DNA from: Herpetosiphonaceae bacterium
GTDB taxonomy: Bacteria > Chloroflexota > Chloroflexia > Chloroflexales > Herpetosiphonaceae
Direction: 5' to 3'
DNA: 64,000 bases
NCBI GenBank assembly: GCA_026003835.1
Contig: BPHZ01000003.1
Coordinates: forward strand, 333,655-397,654
This document shows positions 1-9,033 of this stretch, piece after piece. Positions within the stretch are counted from its first letter, which is position 1; every line of letters begins with the position of its first letter. The notes below the pieces were generated by a model that saw only the letters and a list, made by a program, of their open reading frames with translations, was not told where the DNA came from and did no database searches. Made by a program: the position numbers and the translations under genes.

Positions 1-1
1 C

Positions 2-628
2 CTCGGGCGAGCGGTTGCCTGGACGCCGAGTGTGGCGATGCCCTGGGCAGAGCCCTGGCAGAGCTGGCCTGACTACGGCGCCTTCTGGGCGCAGGTGATC
101 CGCTATACGCTGCCTGAGCCAGGCAGCGGCCCATTGCAGGTGCGTGTGACGCCGGAAGACGATACTGTGACGATTAGTGCTGAATCGCTGGAGCCGGGTG
201 GCGAGCCGCTTGATCTGGCCGATACCGAGGCAACGATCAGGTTGCCCGACGGTAGCGAGAGCCGGCTTCGGCTGCGTCAGGTTGCGCCCGGCCGCTATGT
301 TCAGAATGTCGCACTGCCTGTTCCCGGCCCGTACGCCATCGAAGTGCGCCAGCGCAAAGGCGCTGAAGAGCGTGTGGCATGGGCCGGCTATGTTCATCGC
401 TACCCTGACGAGTATCTGCCCACGAGCGGTGCTGCGACGCTTTTAGAGCAAATCAGCGCCGTTACCGGCGGATCTCCACAAGCCCTTACCGGCGATCAGC
501 TCCCATTGTACACCCCCGCTGGCGATGCTCGGGGTCTCTGGCCCTGGCTGCTGCTTGCTGCTGCACTGCTCTGGCCGTTGGAGGTTGCTGTGCGCCGTGG
601 CTGGCTGGCGCCGGGCAGCCGGCGCTAG
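2..628 (+). CDS. C-terminal part of a VWA/BatA-like large membrane protein (5' truncated by window edge)
   Basis: The reading frame is open from the first bases, so the gene starts outside the window and only about 208 C-terminal residues are visible. They contain a Trp-rich segment (around WPDYGAFWAQVIRYTLPEP), a beta-rich stretch resembling an Ig-like domain (roughly residues 40-130), one hydrophobic helix near the C-terminus (WPWLLLAAALLWPLEVAV) and a short basic cytoplasmic tail. In Chloroflexota, large membrane proteins with an N-terminal VWA or glutamine-amidotransferase-like domain end in this way. The family call is inference from this tail alone. The internal ATG at position 32 is not a credible start because the conserved segment begins upstream of it. 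Confidence 0.6.
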   Translation, partial: LGRAVAWTPSVAMPWAEPWQSWPDYGAFWAQVIRYTLPEPGSGPLQVRVTPEDDTVTISAESLEPGGEPLDLADTEATIRLPDGSESRLRLRQVAPGRYVQNVALPVPGPYAIEVRQRKGAEERVAWAGYVHRYPDEYLPTSGAATLLEQISAVTGGSPQALTGDQLPLYTPAGDARGLWPWLLLAAALLWPLEVAVRRGWLAPGSRR

Positions 629-631
629 ATC

Positions 632-1004
632 TCACAGGACAATGCCGCCTGGATTGTCGTAGCAGCCCATACAGAGGGATGTCTCTGCAAGATACTCACT
701 GCGCCGCGCTCCACACTGGGTGCAGTGTTCCGCCAGGAAGGTGCGGGCGGTATCGAGTGCCTCGGAGGACATCGTCGCTTTATCGCAGTCCTCCACCAGT
801 CGCTCCAGCACGCGCCTGAAGGTTCTGAAGCGCTGCGCCCTGCGATCGTGCAATAGCCAGCGCCTCTTCGGAGCTGATACCTGCTCTGCGCAATCGCTGC
901 AGCAGCGTCCAGGGATCAAGATCGATCAGCAGTTTGTTTCCGCAGTGAGGGCAGAATGTTGCCTGAGCCGATACTGGCTTACCACAAGAGTAGCAACGTT
1001 CCAT
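632..1004 (-). CDS. zinc-ribbon protein, interrupted by a +1 frameshift
   Basis: The N-terminus carries a zinc ribbon (Cys at about residues 4, 7, 18 and 21: CYSC...CPHC). The C-terminus carries a second four-Cys set (CTQC...CMGC). The two halves lie in different frames that overlap between about 780 and 919. Joining them near 845-860 gives a continuous protein of about 123 residues with a helical middle (AQRFRTFRRVLERLVEDC). The gene length is 3n+1, consistent with one extra base. ATG at 1004 lies just after the stop of the upstream acetyltransferase gene, so the two are probably cotranscribed. The function is unknown; metal binding is inferred from the cysteines. A sequencing error is as likely as a real mutation. 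Confidence 0.55.
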
Positions 1005-1009
1005 CGTCT

Positions 1010-1450
1010 TTACAACCGCCCCATAATCAGGACCTGTATCCTGCGTCTGGTCGTTAGCCTGGCAACGATCTGTGCAATCCAATACATTCTGCGGAAATAG
1101 CGGGGCATTTCCTCCCTCCGCAGCCTGCGGAAGCCAAAACGCTGGTAATACCCTTCCATGTGACTGACGCACATCAGGTAGAGTTTGCCTGGATTGCGAG
1201 CTATTAGCTCGTGAATAATTGCCGTACCAATGCCCTGTCCCTGGCGCTCCGGTACTACGGCAATCGACGCCAGCTCTCGGCTGCCGTCTCTGTGAGGCTT
1301 GACCTGTCCAACGCCGACGATCCGCCCATCGTCCTCGGCTACGAGGAAGCGCGGCCAGTCAAGATCGGCAGGGTTAATGCGTGCAGCCCGCACAATTTCC
1401 CTGATCCTCTGCTGGTCCTCTGCGGTTGCCGGGCGAATTAAAGTTGACAT
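1010..1450 (-). CDS. GNAT-family N-acetyltransferase
   Basis: A 146-residue protein covering one GNAT fold. The N-terminal strand-helix pair (MSTLIRPATAEDQQRIREI) is typical of the family. Acetyl-CoA-binding motif A is clear around residues 67-80 (VVPERQGQGIGTAII, with the Q-x-x-G-x-G pyrophosphate loop). Motif B follows near residues 95-112 (LYLMCVSHMEGYYQRFGF). The substrate cannot be told from sequence. The remaining tail is basic and slightly longer than in minimal GNATs. The gene heads a two-gene minus-strand unit with the zinc-ribbon gene, whose ATG begins six bases after this stop codon. Confidence 0.85.
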   Translation of the reverse strand: MSTLIRPATAEDQQRIREIVRAARINPADLDWPRFLVAEDDGRIVGVGQVKPHRDGSRELASIAVVPERQGQGIGTAIIHELIARNPGKLYLMCVSHMEGYYQRFGFRRLRREEMPRYFRRMYWIAQIVARLTTRRRIQVLIMGRL

Positions 1451-1524
1451 AACAAAAACCCGATCTGTAGAAGCTGTCCTTTATTCTTGCAAATTAATTG
1501 TAGCATGCGTTCCATCCGCGTTTA

Positions 1525-2016
1525 TCACCTGCTGATCGTATCCCGCTCCAGCACGATAGTGCCGTTATCCTGAAGGCGAACGACCTGGATGCGGGTGAAG
1601 CCTTCCTCAAGCGCCGGCGGCTCAAGGGCTTTATACTTGGCGATGACCGCAACATCCGGGATGCGCGCCCGTCCCTGGCGCGCGGCGTTACGCCGCAGCG
1701 CGTCTTTGAGGCTGGTGGCGAAGAAGATACAGCGGGCCGGCACATGATAGCGCTGCGCTATCTCCAGGTAGACGGCCCGTTCTGCGCGTAGGACATTGGT
1801 GTTATCGACGACCACCGATCTGCCCGCCGCAAGATGTTCTTCTAAGGCTCTGCGCTCCCGCGAGCGCTTGCGCAGCACGTCAAGGCTGATGTGGGCGTGG
1901 GTCGCGGCAAAAAGCCGCCGGTAGAGAGTCGACTTGCCGCTACCGGGCAACCCGACGAAGATGACGAGTTCCTGTGAAGCGAGGGGTTGGAACAACTCGA
2001 TCTCGGTCTTGCCCAT
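1525..2016 (-). CDS. AAA_33/Zeta-like small P-loop kinase
   Basis: A 163-residue P-loop protein with a Walker A motif at residues 22-30 (GLPGSGKST). An Asp/Leu-Arg region follows (HISLDVLRKRSRERR), then the strand VVVDNTNV around residues 69-76, typical of the polynucleotide-kinase-like AAA_33 group (ATP-dependent phosphorylation of a nucleic acid or small molecule), and a basic lid (RRNAARQGRARIP). The protein is a stand-alone kinase domain; the phosphatase and ligase parts found in Pnkp are absent. It is divergent from pstS and its start lies only about 30 bases from the Pho-box array, so phosphate control is possible but unproven. The substrate is unknown. Confidence 0.75.
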   Translation of the reverse strand: MGKTEIELFQPLASQELVIFVGLPGSGKSTLYRRLFAATHAHISLDVLRKRSRERRALEEHLAAGRSVVVDNTNVLRAERAVYLEIAQRYHVPARCIFFATSLKDALRRNAARQGRARIPDVAVIAKYKALEPPALEEGFTRIQVVRLQDNGTIVLERDTISR

Positions 2017-2047
2017 AGAGCACCCTCCTCCAGCGTATTCAGCATAT

Positions 2048-2097
2048 TTAACACAGACTTAACATGCGGATCAAGACCGGTTAATCTTCACTTGATA
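2048..2097 (+). promoter_or_regulatory. Pho-box array upstream of pstS
   Basis: Two perfect TTAACA hexamers start at 2048 and 2059, exactly 11 bp apart. Weaker matches continue the same 11-bp register at 2070 (ATCAAG), 2081 (TTAATC) and 2092 (TTGATA). Direct TTAACA repeats with 11-bp period are the known binding pattern of PhoP/PhoB-type OmpR-family regulators, which sit on one face of the helix. The array precedes pstS and a PhoB-like regulator is encoded 5 kb downstream. No convincing -10 hexamer could be fixed. Confidence 0.75.
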
Positions 2098-2151
2098 CAA
2101 TTATCACGATCTATGCACTGAATAGATACATGGACCGGAGGAGTGTAAACA

Positions 2152-3189
2152 GTGATACAGCGGCTCGCGAATGTATTCATGGTCGTTATTTTTGTTCTAA
2201 GCCTCGTCGCCTGCGGACAGGCCGACCAGCAGGGAGGCGCTCCCTCAGGTGGTGAGAGATCGGAGCTCAGCGGGGACATCATCATCGATGGCTCCAGCAC
2301 AGTGTTTCCGGTTACTGAGGCAGTAGCGGAAGAATTCAATGCCGTCGCTCCGAACGTCCGCGTAAGTGTCGGCGTGAGCGGCACCGGCGGCGGCTTCAAA
2401 CGCTTTTGCAACGGTGAGGTCACTATCGCCAATGCGTCGCGCCCGATCAAAGAGAGCGAGAAGCAGGCGTGCGAAGCCGCAGGCGTCGAATTTATCGAGC
2501 TGCCTGTTGCCTATGACGGCATCGCCGTCGTGGTACATCCGGAAAATGAATGGACAGATTGTATGACTGTTCAGGAGTTGGAGACGATTTGGGAGCCAAA
2601 TGCTCAGGGTGCCGTTAACAACTGGAACGAGATTCGGCCCGACTGGCCCGATCAAGAACTACGGCTCTACGGCCCAGGCACCGATTCCGGTACCTTCGAT
2701 TACTTCACTGAGGCGATCGTCGGCGAGTCGGGCGCCAGCCGCGGCGACTATACGGCCAGCGAGGACGACAATGTGTTGGTGCAGGGCGTTTCCGGCGATG
2801 TCGGGGCGCTGGGGTACTTCGGTTTTGCCTACTACATCGAAAATGAGGGCAGGCTGAAGGCGTTGGCAATCGATAACGGCGGCGGCGAGGGCTGCGTTGA
2901 GCCATCCGTTGAGACCATCCGCAGCGGCACCTACGCGCCACTCTCGCGACCGATCTTTATCTATGTTCGCCAGGACGCGCTCGATAAGCCGGAAGTGGCC
3001 GCTTTTATCGACTTCTACCTTGAGATGGTGCCCGATTTGGCGGGCGAGGTCGGCTATGTACCGCTGCCAGAGCAGGCTTACGAGCTTGTAGCGCAGCGCG
3101 TAGAGAACCGGACGACGGGATCGGTCTTCGAGGGCGGATCACAGCCCGGCGTTACAATTGAAGAGCTATTGGAGCGTGAGGGTAAGTAG
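2152..3189 (+). CDS. pstS: phosphate ABC transporter substrate-binding lipoprotein PstS
   Basis: A 345-residue lipoprotein that captures phosphate outside the membrane for the PstCAB importer. A hydrophobic signal ends in the lipobox LVAC with Cys21. The mature part shows the PstS phosphate-loop motifs [11 protein letters not shown] near residue 47 and [11 protein letters not shown] near residue 80, and later [10 protein letters not shown]. The start is GTG at 2152, supported by GGACCGGAGGAG just upstream. The stop overlaps the next start (TAGTG), so translation is probably coupled. It is the first gene of pstSCAB-phoU and lies behind the Pho-box array. Confidence 0.96.
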   Translation: MIQRLANVFMVVIFVLSLVACGQADQQGGAPSGGERSELSGDIIIDGSSTVFPVTEAVAEEFNAVAPNVRVSVGVSGTGGGFKRFCNGEVTIANASRPIKESEKQACEAAGVEFIELPVAYDGIAVVVHPENEWTDCMTVQELETIWEPNAQGAVNNWNEIRPDWPDQELRLYGPGTDSGTFDYFTEAIVGESGASRGDYTASEDDNVLVQGVSGDVGALGYFGFAYYIENEGRLKALAIDNGGGEGCVEPSVETIRSGTYAPLSRPIFIYVRQDALDKPEVAAFIDFYLEMVPDLAGEVGYVPLPEQAYELVAQRVENRTTGSVFEGGSQPGVTIEELLEREGK

Positions 3190-4139
3190 TGGCTACCAGA
3201 TCTGCTGAACGTGTGATCACGGGCGATGAGGCAGTACGCGCGGCCCTGCGTAGAAAGGCCGGCCGAAACATCCCTGAGCTGATCATTCGCTGGATCTTAC
3301 TCGCCTGCAGCTTAATCTCCATCCTGACAACGGTTGGCATCGTTGGTGTGCTGGTCTTCGAGAGCGCTGCGTTCTTCAGCGAGGTGCCCCTCGGCGACTT
3401 TCTGCTGGATACCCAGTGGACCCCGCTCTTTGCCGATAAGCGTTTTGGCATCTGGCCGTTGGTCGTCGGCACGCTGATGACCTCGACGATCGCTATTGCC
3501 GTCGCACTGCCGCTCGGTCTGCTGAGCGCCATCTATCTCAGCGAGTATGCTTCGCCCCGATTGCGTTCGACGATCAAACCGATCCTGGAAGTGCTGGCCG
3601 GCATCCCCACGGTAGTCTACGGCTTCTTTGCGCTGCTTTTCGTCACGCCGCTGCTGGAGCGCGTTATCCCTAATCTGGCAACGTTCAATGCCATCAGCCC
3701 AGGCATTGTGATGGGTATTATGATCCTGCCGATGGTTGCATCGCTCAGTGAGGATGCGCTTCACGCGGTGCCGGTGGGGTTGCGCTACGGCGCCTTTGCC
3801 TTGGGCGGCACGAAGTTTGAGGTTTCGACGAGGATCGTCGTGCCGGCCGCGCTCTCCGGTATTGCCGCTTCGTTTATTCTGGCGATCTCGCGTGCTGTCG
3901 GCGAGACGATGATCGTAGCTATTGCCGCCGGCCAGCGGCCGGTGCTGACCTTCGATCCACGTGAACCCATCCAGACGATGACAGCCTATATCGTGCAGGT
4001 AAGCCTTGGCGATGTTCCTGCCGGATCGCTGGCCTATCGCACGATCTTCGCTGTAGCGATGCTGCTCTTCCTGATGACGCTTGTGCTCAATATCGCCAGC
4101 TACTTTATCGTCCGGCGCTTCCGTGAGGTGTACGAATGA
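3189..4139 (+). CDS. pstC: phosphate ABC transporter permease PstC
   Basis: A 316-residue inner-membrane permease, one half of the phosphate channel. About six hydrophobic helices are visible, the first around residues 36-62. The binding-protein-dependent transport (EAA-type) loop appears as the region [21 protein letters not shown] about two thirds along, which contacts the ATPase PstB. A long first extracytoplasmic loop ([18 protein letters not shown]) is typical of PstC and separates it from PstA. The GTG start overlaps the pstS stop by one base, and the stop overlaps pstA as ATGA. Confidence 0.95.
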   Translation: MATRSAERVITGDEAVRAALRRKAGRNIPELIIRWILLACSLISILTTVGIVGVLVFESAAFFSEVPLGDFLLDTQWTPLFADKRFGIWPLVVGTLMTSTIAIAVALPLGLLSAIYLSEYASPRLRSTIKPILEVLAGIPTVVYGFFALLFVTPLLERVIPNLATFNAISPGIVMGIMILPMVASLSEDALHAVPVGLRYGAFALGGTKFEVSTRIVVPAALSGIAASFILAISRAVGETMIVAIAAGQRPVLTFDPREPIQTMTAYIVQVSLGDVPAGSLAYRTIFAVAMLLFLMTLVLNIASYFIVRRFREVYE

Positions 4140-5026
4140 GCCTGCGTGATGCCGCGTTTGAGTCCATGCTTCAGCGGCGCCAGCTGCGGGGCATGATCTT
4201 CGAAGCGATCGCGTTTCTGGCGATCCTGATCGGACTGCTGACCCTGGCGCTGCTATTTTACGATATCATCACATCAGGGGTGGAGCGACTCAGCTGGGAC
4301 TTTCTGACCAGCTTCCCCTCGCGCCGCGCCAGCAGAGCCGGGATCCTCTCTGCGCTGGCGGGTTCGGTCTTCCTGGTTAGCCTGATGTCGATTTTTGCTT
4401 TCCCGATCGGTATTGGCGCCGCGATCTACCTTGAGGAGTATGCGCCACGCGGCTGGCTCACCGACTTGATCCAGGTCAATATTGCGAACCTGGCGGGTGT
4501 GCCTTCGATCATCTACGGCCTGCTGGGGTTGGGCATCTTCGCGCGTCTGGCGGAGCCGATCACGGGTGGCCGTACGCTGCTGGCAGGTGCGCTGACCATG
4601 GCCCTGTTGGTGATGCCGGTGGTGATCATCGCCGCCCGCGAGGCCATCCGTAGCGTGCCGAGCGAGATCCGGCTGGCAGCGCTCGGCCTTGGCGCAACCC
4701 GCTGGCAGATGATCCGCGGCCATGTGTTGCCCTACGCCCTTCCGGGAATTTTGACCGGCACTATTCTTGCGATTTCGCGTGCGCTCGGCGAGACCGCGCC
4801 GCTGATTACGCTTGGCGCCCTCACCTATGTGCCGTTTGTCCCGGATGGCCTGCGCAGTCAGTTTACCGTGCTGCCGATCCAGATCTTCAACTGGGTCACG
4901 CGCCCGCAGGAGGCGTTCCATACCAATGCTGCGGCGGCGATTATCGTGCTGCTGGCGATCTTGCTTTCCATGAACGCACTGGCAATCTATCTACGCTACC
5001 GCTTCGAGAAGCGTCTGATGAAGTGA
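4136..5026 (+). CDS. pstA: phosphate ABC transporter permease PstA
   Basis: A 296-residue permease pairing with PstC. It has about six transmembrane helices, the [19 protein letters not shown] region typical of PstA, and the EAA-type loop around [20 protein letters not shown]. The helix with [16 protein letters not shown] lines the channel in this family. The start ATG overlaps the pstC stop (ATGA), so the two permeases are translationally coupled. pstB follows after nine bases. Length and order match the usual pstSCAB operon. Confidence 0.95.
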   Translation: MSLRDAAFESMLQRRQLRGMIFEAIAFLAILIGLLTLALLFYDIITSGVERLSWDFLTSFPSRRASRAGILSALAGSVFLVSLMSIFAFPIGIGAAIYLEEYAPRGWLTDLIQVNIANLAGVPSIIYGLLGLGIFARLAEPITGGRTLLAGALTMALLVMPVVIIAAREAIRSVPSEIRLAALGLGATRWQMIRGHVLPYALPGILTGTILAISRALGETAPLITLGALTYVPFVPDGLRSQFTVLPIQIFNWVTRPQEAFHTNAAAAIIVLLAILLSMNALAIYLRYRFEKRLMK

Positions 5027-5035
5027 GAACCGAGT

Positions 5036-5833
5036 ATGACTTCTCAGAATATTGTACAGTTTGATGGGCCGACTATTCTTAAAGCTGAGAACGTAGCCGT
5101 TTACTACGGAGACAAACAGGTTCTGCGCGATGTTATGCTCTCCGTACCGACGCACAAAATCACAGCGCTGATTGGCCCGTCCGGCTCCGGCAAGAGCACG
5201 CTCCTGCGCTGCTTCAACCGTATGAACGACCTGATCCGTGGCGCGCGAGTAGAGGGCCAGGTAACCTATCACGATCAGGATCTCTATGACCCCGAGGTGG
5301 ACCCGGTCGAGGTGCGCCGCCGCATCGGCATGGTTTTCCAGAAGCCTAACCCCTTTCCAAAGTCGATCTATGAAAATATTACCTGGGGCGCGCGTATCAA
5401 CGGATATCGTGGTACCATGGATGAGTTAGTGGAGCGATCGCTGCGGAGGGCCGCGCTGTGGGATGAGGTCAAAGATCGCTTACACGAGAATGCACTCTCC
5501 CTGAGCGGAGGACAGCAGCAGCGCCTGTGTATCGCCCGCGCTATTGCTATCGAGCCCGAGGTGATCTTAATGGACGAGCCGGCTTCAGCCCTCGATCCCA
5601 TTGCCACGCTCAAGATCGAGGAGCTGATGCATGAGCTCAAGGAAAACTATACGATCTTGATCGTAACACACAATATGCAGCAGGCGGCGCGGGTGAGCGA
5701 TTATACGGCGATGATGATGCTGACCGAAGATCGCAACAGCGCGACCGTGATTGAGTTTGGGAAAACCCAGGCGATCTTTACGCATCCGCGTGATCGGCGT
5801 ACAGAGGACTATATTACAGGACGCATCGGCTGA
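5036..5833 (+). CDS. pstB: phosphate ABC transporter ATPase PstB
   Basis: A 265-residue cytoplasmic ATPase powering phosphate import. Walker A is at about residues 47-55 (GPSGSGKST), the Q-loop is in [16 protein letters not shown], the ABC signature LSGGQQQR is near residue 155, Walker B is [13 protein letters not shown], and the switch histidine is in [25 protein letters not shown] is diagnostic of PstB among ABC ATPases. It lies between pstA and phoU on the same strand. Confidence 0.96.
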   Translation: MTSQNIVQFDGPTILKAENVAVYYGDKQVLRDVMLSVPTHKITALIGPSGSGKSTLLRCFNRMNDLIRGARVEGQVTYHDQDLYDPEVDPVEVRRRIGMVFQKPNPFPKSIYENITWGARINGYRGTMDELVERSLRRAALWDEVKDRLHENALSLSGGQQQRLCIARAIAIEPEVILMDEPASALDPIATLKIEELMHELKENYTILIVTHNMQQAARVSDYTAMMMLTEDRNSATVIEFGKTQAIFTHPRDRRTEDYITGRIG

Positions 5834-5898
5834 ACATGGCTATTAGCGAGCCGAAATGCCGTCTCTGCTGAAACTTATGATTATTTGAGGATGATTGT

Positions 5899-6555
5899 AT
5901 GCCCCGGCAACATTTTGACGAGGAACTCCGCAAACTACAGGAGCATCTCATACGCCTGGCCGGCCTGGTCGAGTCGGCGATTGGCCGGTCCATCGAGGCG
6001 CTTAAGAACCAGGATGTCGACCTCGCGCGGCAGGTTATTGCCGACGACGATACCATTGATGCCTCTCAGTATGCCATCGAGGAGGAGGCGCTGACGCTGA
6101 TCGCTACGCAGCAGCCGTTGGCCCGCGATCTTCGCGCGATTAGCGCGGTGATTAGCATTGCCAGCGAGCTTGAGCGCATGGGTGACTATGCCGAGGGCAT
6201 CGCCGAGATCACGATCCGTGGCGCGAAGGAGCCACTCCTGAAGCCGCTGATCGACGTCCCGCGCATGGCCGAGATGGCCCAGCGCATGCTGCACCTGGCG
6301 CTCGACGCCTATATGCAGCAGGATGTTGAGGCGGCCCGCAAGCTCAGTCAGGCCGACACGGAAGTGGATGGTCTTACCAGCCAGGTGCAGGACGAGCTGC
6401 TCTCCTATATGCTGCGCGATCCGCGCAATGTCGAGCGCGCGATGCATCTGATCTTTGTCGCTCATAATCTGGAGCGCATTGCCGATCGCGCGACAAATAT
6501 CGGCGAGCGCGTGGTGTTTATGGTGACCGGCGAGATTATCGATCTCAACGATTAG
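5899..6555 (+). CDS. phoU: phosphate signalling protein PhoU
   Basis: A 218-residue all-helical protein made of two similar three-helix bundles. Each contains the metal-binding E/D-x-x-x-D signature: ERMGDYAEGIAE in the first and ERIADRATNIGE in the second. PhoU links the Pst transporter to the sensor kinase and dampens the Pho response when phosphate is plentiful. The gene follows pstB by 65 bases. It is separated from the PhoB-like gene by about 500 bases rich in palindromes, so transcription may be partly uncoupled there. Confidence 0.95.
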   Translation: MPRQHFDEELRKLQEHLIRLAGLVESAIGRSIEALKNQDVDLARQVIADDDTIDASQYAIEEEALTLIATQQPLARDLRAISAVISIASELERMGDYAEGIAEITIRGAKEPLLKPLIDVPRMAEMAQRMLHLALDAYMQQDVEAARKLSQADTEVDGLTSQVQDELLSYMLRDPRNVERAMHLIFVAHNLERIADRATNIGERVVFMVTGEIIDLND

Positions 6556-6582
6556 CGGGGGAAGCATCTGTGACACTCCGCT

Positions 6583-6962
6583 GGGGCTGAAAGCCCCGCG
6601 GCTTCTCGCGGCTAGCCGCGAGCCCGGGTACCCTGTGGGTGTCGCCGTGTCCAGGCGACTACGCACCCGCAAGCGGGTACCCGCCGCTTGCCCGAAGGCA
6701 GCCGGTCTACGATACTTCTGCTGCATGCAGACTCTATCGGTTTTACGCCACCCAGAGCTTCGTGGGTGGAACCGCCAACCGATACGTTGGGAAGGTGCCA
6801 TGTCTCGCTTAACCCTGAAACCGCTCGTCTGGCCACTGGCCCTTTGGTTGAGCGGGAGCGAAACACTTGTTCGTGGTGTAGCACGTTCTGGATGTGGTGT
6901 CAAGCGCCTACGGCGGGTTAAAACCGGCGAGAAACCCGCCTGACCACAGGGGCTGAAGCCCC
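6583..6962. repeat. cluster of GC-rich palindromes in the phoU-phoB gap
   Basis: No credible gene lies between phoU and the response regulator. The gap holds a series of inverted repeats: GGGGCTGAAAGCCCC at 6583, a perfect 18-bp palindrome at 6605-6622 (CTCGCGGCTAGCCGCGAG), ACCCGC/GCGGGT near 6663, CTGCATGCAG at 6721, a nested hairpin at 6735-6784 (TATCGGTT/AACCGATA enclosing CCACCC/GGGTGG), GGCGGGTT/AACCCGCC at 6912-6940, and GGGGCTGAAGCCCC at 6949-6962. The first and last motifs are near copies of each other and bracket the region. It could be a REP/BIME-type cluster, a structured RNA or a degraded mobile element. Confidence 0.6.
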
Positions 6963-7058
6963 GAGGCTTGCGGCGGGTTCCCTTCTGTCAGGGAGTCGTA
7001 GGGGCGGCATGAATGCTTGCGCTGTAGATGGTTGGCGAGCAGATGCAGGTTGAAGGAT

Positions 7059-7751
7059 ATGGCAAAAATTTTGCTGGTTGAAGATGACGCGGTGCTCTGC
7101 GAGACCCTGCGCTACAACCTGGACCGGGAGGGCTATGAGACGCTGACCGCCGGTGATGGGGCGCAGGCGCTCGAACTGGCCCGTAGCGCTCAGCCCGACC
7201 TGGTTATCCTTGACGTGATGCTGCCCGGCCTCGATGGCTTCTCGGTCTGCCGTATCCTGCGCCGCGAGAGCGAGGTTCCCATCCTGATGTTGACGGCACG
7301 CCAGGACGAAGTCGATCGTATTGCCGGTCTGGAGCTGGGCGCCGACGACTATGTGGTCAAGCCCTTCAGCCTGGGCGAGCTACTGGCTCGTGTGCGGGCG
7401 ATCCTCCGCCGCCGCGACCGGCCACGCCATCATAGTGAGCGCGAGGTGCTGGTATCCGGCTCGCTGCGTGTCGATACCGGCAGCCGGCGTGTCTTCCGTG
7501 GCGATCGCGAGATCAATTTGTCACAGAAAGAATTCGATCTGCTCGTCTGTCTGATGCAAAACCGGGGCATGGCGCTCTCGCGCGATCTGCTGTTGGAGCG
7601 TGTGTGGGGCTACGGTTTCATCGGCGAGTCGCGCACGGTGGATGTTCACATCCGCTGGTTGCGCGAGAAGATCGAGGAGAATCCGGCCTCGCCGGTCTGG
7701 ATTCAGACGGTGCGCGGCATTGGCTATCGCTTCGCGGATACCACCGGCTGA
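7059..7751 (+). CDS. OmpR/PhoB-family response regulator
   Basis: A 230-residue regulator with a receiver domain at residues 1-118 and a winged-helix DNA-binding domain after about residue 130. The phospho-acceptor is Asp52 (in VILDVMLPG), the acidic pocket is Glu8-Asp9-Asp10, and the conserved Lys lies in VVKPFS near residue 101. The DNA-binding end shows [15 protein letters not shown] and [18 protein letters not shown] at 7059 is chosen because TTGAAGGA precedes it and the protein then starts exactly at the receiver fold; an in-frame upstream start adds only 14 unconserved residues. Placement after phoU and before a histidine kinase supports a PhoB/RegX3-like role on the Pho-box array. Confidence 0.9.
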   Translation: MAKILLVEDDAVLCETLRYNLDREGYETLTAGDGAQALELARSAQPDLVILDVMLPGLDGFSVCRILRRESEVPILMLTARQDEVDRIAGLELGADDYVVKPFSLGELLARVRAILRRRDRPRHHSEREVLVSGSLRVDTGSRRVFRGDREINLSQKEFDLLVCLMQNRGMALSRDLLLERVWGYGFIGESRTVDVHIRWLREKIEENPASPVWIQTVRGIGYRFADTTG

Positions 7752-7762
7752 GTTTGCGGTTG

Positions 7763-8935
7763 ATGCTCATGGAGTGGCTGATTATTGCCCTACTGCTGGT
7801 TGCGCTGATCGCCGCGCTGGTCTGGAATCGGATCCTCCGCCGCAAGCTCCGCGAAGCACCTCCACAGCCTCCCCCCATGTCACATCCGCCCTCTGAAGAT
7901 TACTCAAGCCTCTTTCAGGCGTCGATGGAAGCCATCGACGTCGGCGTGGCTATCGTCGACAAACATCTGCGCGTACGCTTTTCCAACCGACGCTGTCTTG
8001 AACTTCTCGGTCGCCGAATGAGTGAGATCCGCGACCGCAGCTTGATTGTGCTGCTGCGCGATCCACGGGCTGAGGCATTGGTCAAGGAGGCCATTGAGCG
8101 ACGCGAGGAACGAGCAGATATTCTACGGCCGGTGTTGACCAGGCACACGATCGATTTTCGCTGCGTGCCACTAGAACAGGGTGGGGCGCTGCTGCTGCTG
8201 CGCGATTTGACCCGGCTAAGCCAGCTCGAACGAGCGCGGCGCGACCTGATCGCCAATGTTTCTCATGATCTGCGCACGCCGCTTACCTCGCTGCGACTGC
8301 TCGTCGAGACACTTCAGACGAGCCCTCCTCCTGAGGTTGTCGAGCGGATGTTGCACCAGATGCAGGGTGAGATCGATGGTCTGACGACGCTGGTAAACAA
8401 GCTGTATGATCTCTCTGAGATCGAAAGCGGCAGACTGATCCTGCAGCTCCAGCCGTTCCCGGCTGGGGCGCTGGTTGAGCGAGCCATCGAGCGTATCAAT
8501 CCTCATGCACAGCAGCATAACCTGACGCTGAGCAGCGCCGTTGCCGAGGATCTCCCATCAATACTGGTCGACCGCGACCGGATGGAACAGGCGCTGCTCA
8601 ACCTGCTGCAGAACGCTGTTAAGTTTACGCCCCCCGGTGGCAAGATTAGCGTCGTTGCTGCCCCAGCGACGCCATCCGGCTCCAGGCAGGACGGCGAGCA
8701 GTGGGTGGAGATCGTTGTTAGCGATACCGGGCCAGGCATCCCCCCGGAAGATCTCCCGCGCATTTTTGAACGCTTCTACAAGGTTGACCGATCGCGAACA
8801 CGTGGGTCGGGCGGTATGGGCCTGGGGCTGGCGATCGCCAAACATCTGGTCGAAGGGCATGGCGGACGCATCTGGGCGGAGAGTACCTTCGGCGAGGGCA
8901 GCAGCTTCCATATCCTCCTGCCAGCGGCCAAATAG
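7763..8935 (+). CDS. PhoR-like sensor histidine kinase
   Basis: About 390 residues with one N-terminal membrane helix (MEWLIIALLLVALIAALVW), then a PAS-like domain (about residues 50-150), then HisKA with the phosphorylated His in NVSHDLRTPLTSL near residue 168. The ATPase domain has an N-box (NLLQNAVKFTPPGG), a G1 box (DTGPGIPPED), an F-box (IFERFYKVD) and a G2 box (GMGLGLAIAKHLVE). There is no large extracellular sensor, as in PhoR proteins that read phosphate through the Pst/PhoU complex. The start follows the regulator stop by 11 bases; an upstream in-frame extension overlaps that gene and is rejected. ATG at 7769 is an alternative. Confidence 0.9.
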   Translation: MLMEWLIIALLLVALIAALVWNRILRRKLREAPPQPPPMSHPPSEDYSSLFQASMEAIDVGVAIVDKHLRVRFSNRRCLELLGRRMSEIRDRSLIVLLRDPRAEALVKEAIERREERADILRPVLTRHTIDFRCVPLEQGGALLLLRDLTRLSQLERARRDLIANVSHDLRTPLTSLRLLVETLQTSPPPEVVERMLHQMQGEIDGLTTLVNKLYDLSEIESGRLILQLQPFPAGALVERAIERINPHAQQHNLTLSSAVAEDLPSILVDRDRMEQALLNLLQNAVKFTPPGGKISVVAAPATPSGSRQDGEQWVEIVVSDTGPGIPPEDLPRIFERFYKVDRSRTRGSGGMGLGLAIAKHLVEGHGGRIWAESTFGEGSSFHILLPAAK

Positions 8936-8953
8936 TCACCCTCACATTCCCTC

Positions 8954-8982
8954 TTGACATCAAAGAACAAATGTGCTACTAT
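8954..8982 (+). promoter_or_regulatory. sigma-70-type promoter for the VOC gene
   Basis: TTGACA (8954-8959) and TACTAT (8977-8982) are separated by exactly 17 bases, close to the housekeeping consensus. The predicted start of transcription is near 8990 and the downstream ATG at 9034 has AAGGAGG in front of it. Confidence 0.75.
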
Positions 8983-9033
8983 AGCAAGGTCCTACCCTTA
9001 TTGGACAGGTAACCATCACGTGAAGGAGGATCT

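Noticed and set aside
5935..6903. 322-residue open frame antisense to phoU and through the palindromic gap
   Set aside because: Most of it mirrors phoU; the rest crosses GC palindromes. No coding signature.
6556..7058. Remnant of an IS605-type tnpB with guide-RNA-like end
   Set aside because: The hairpin-rich sequence is suggestive, but no frame yields TnpB motifs, so the call cannot be supported.
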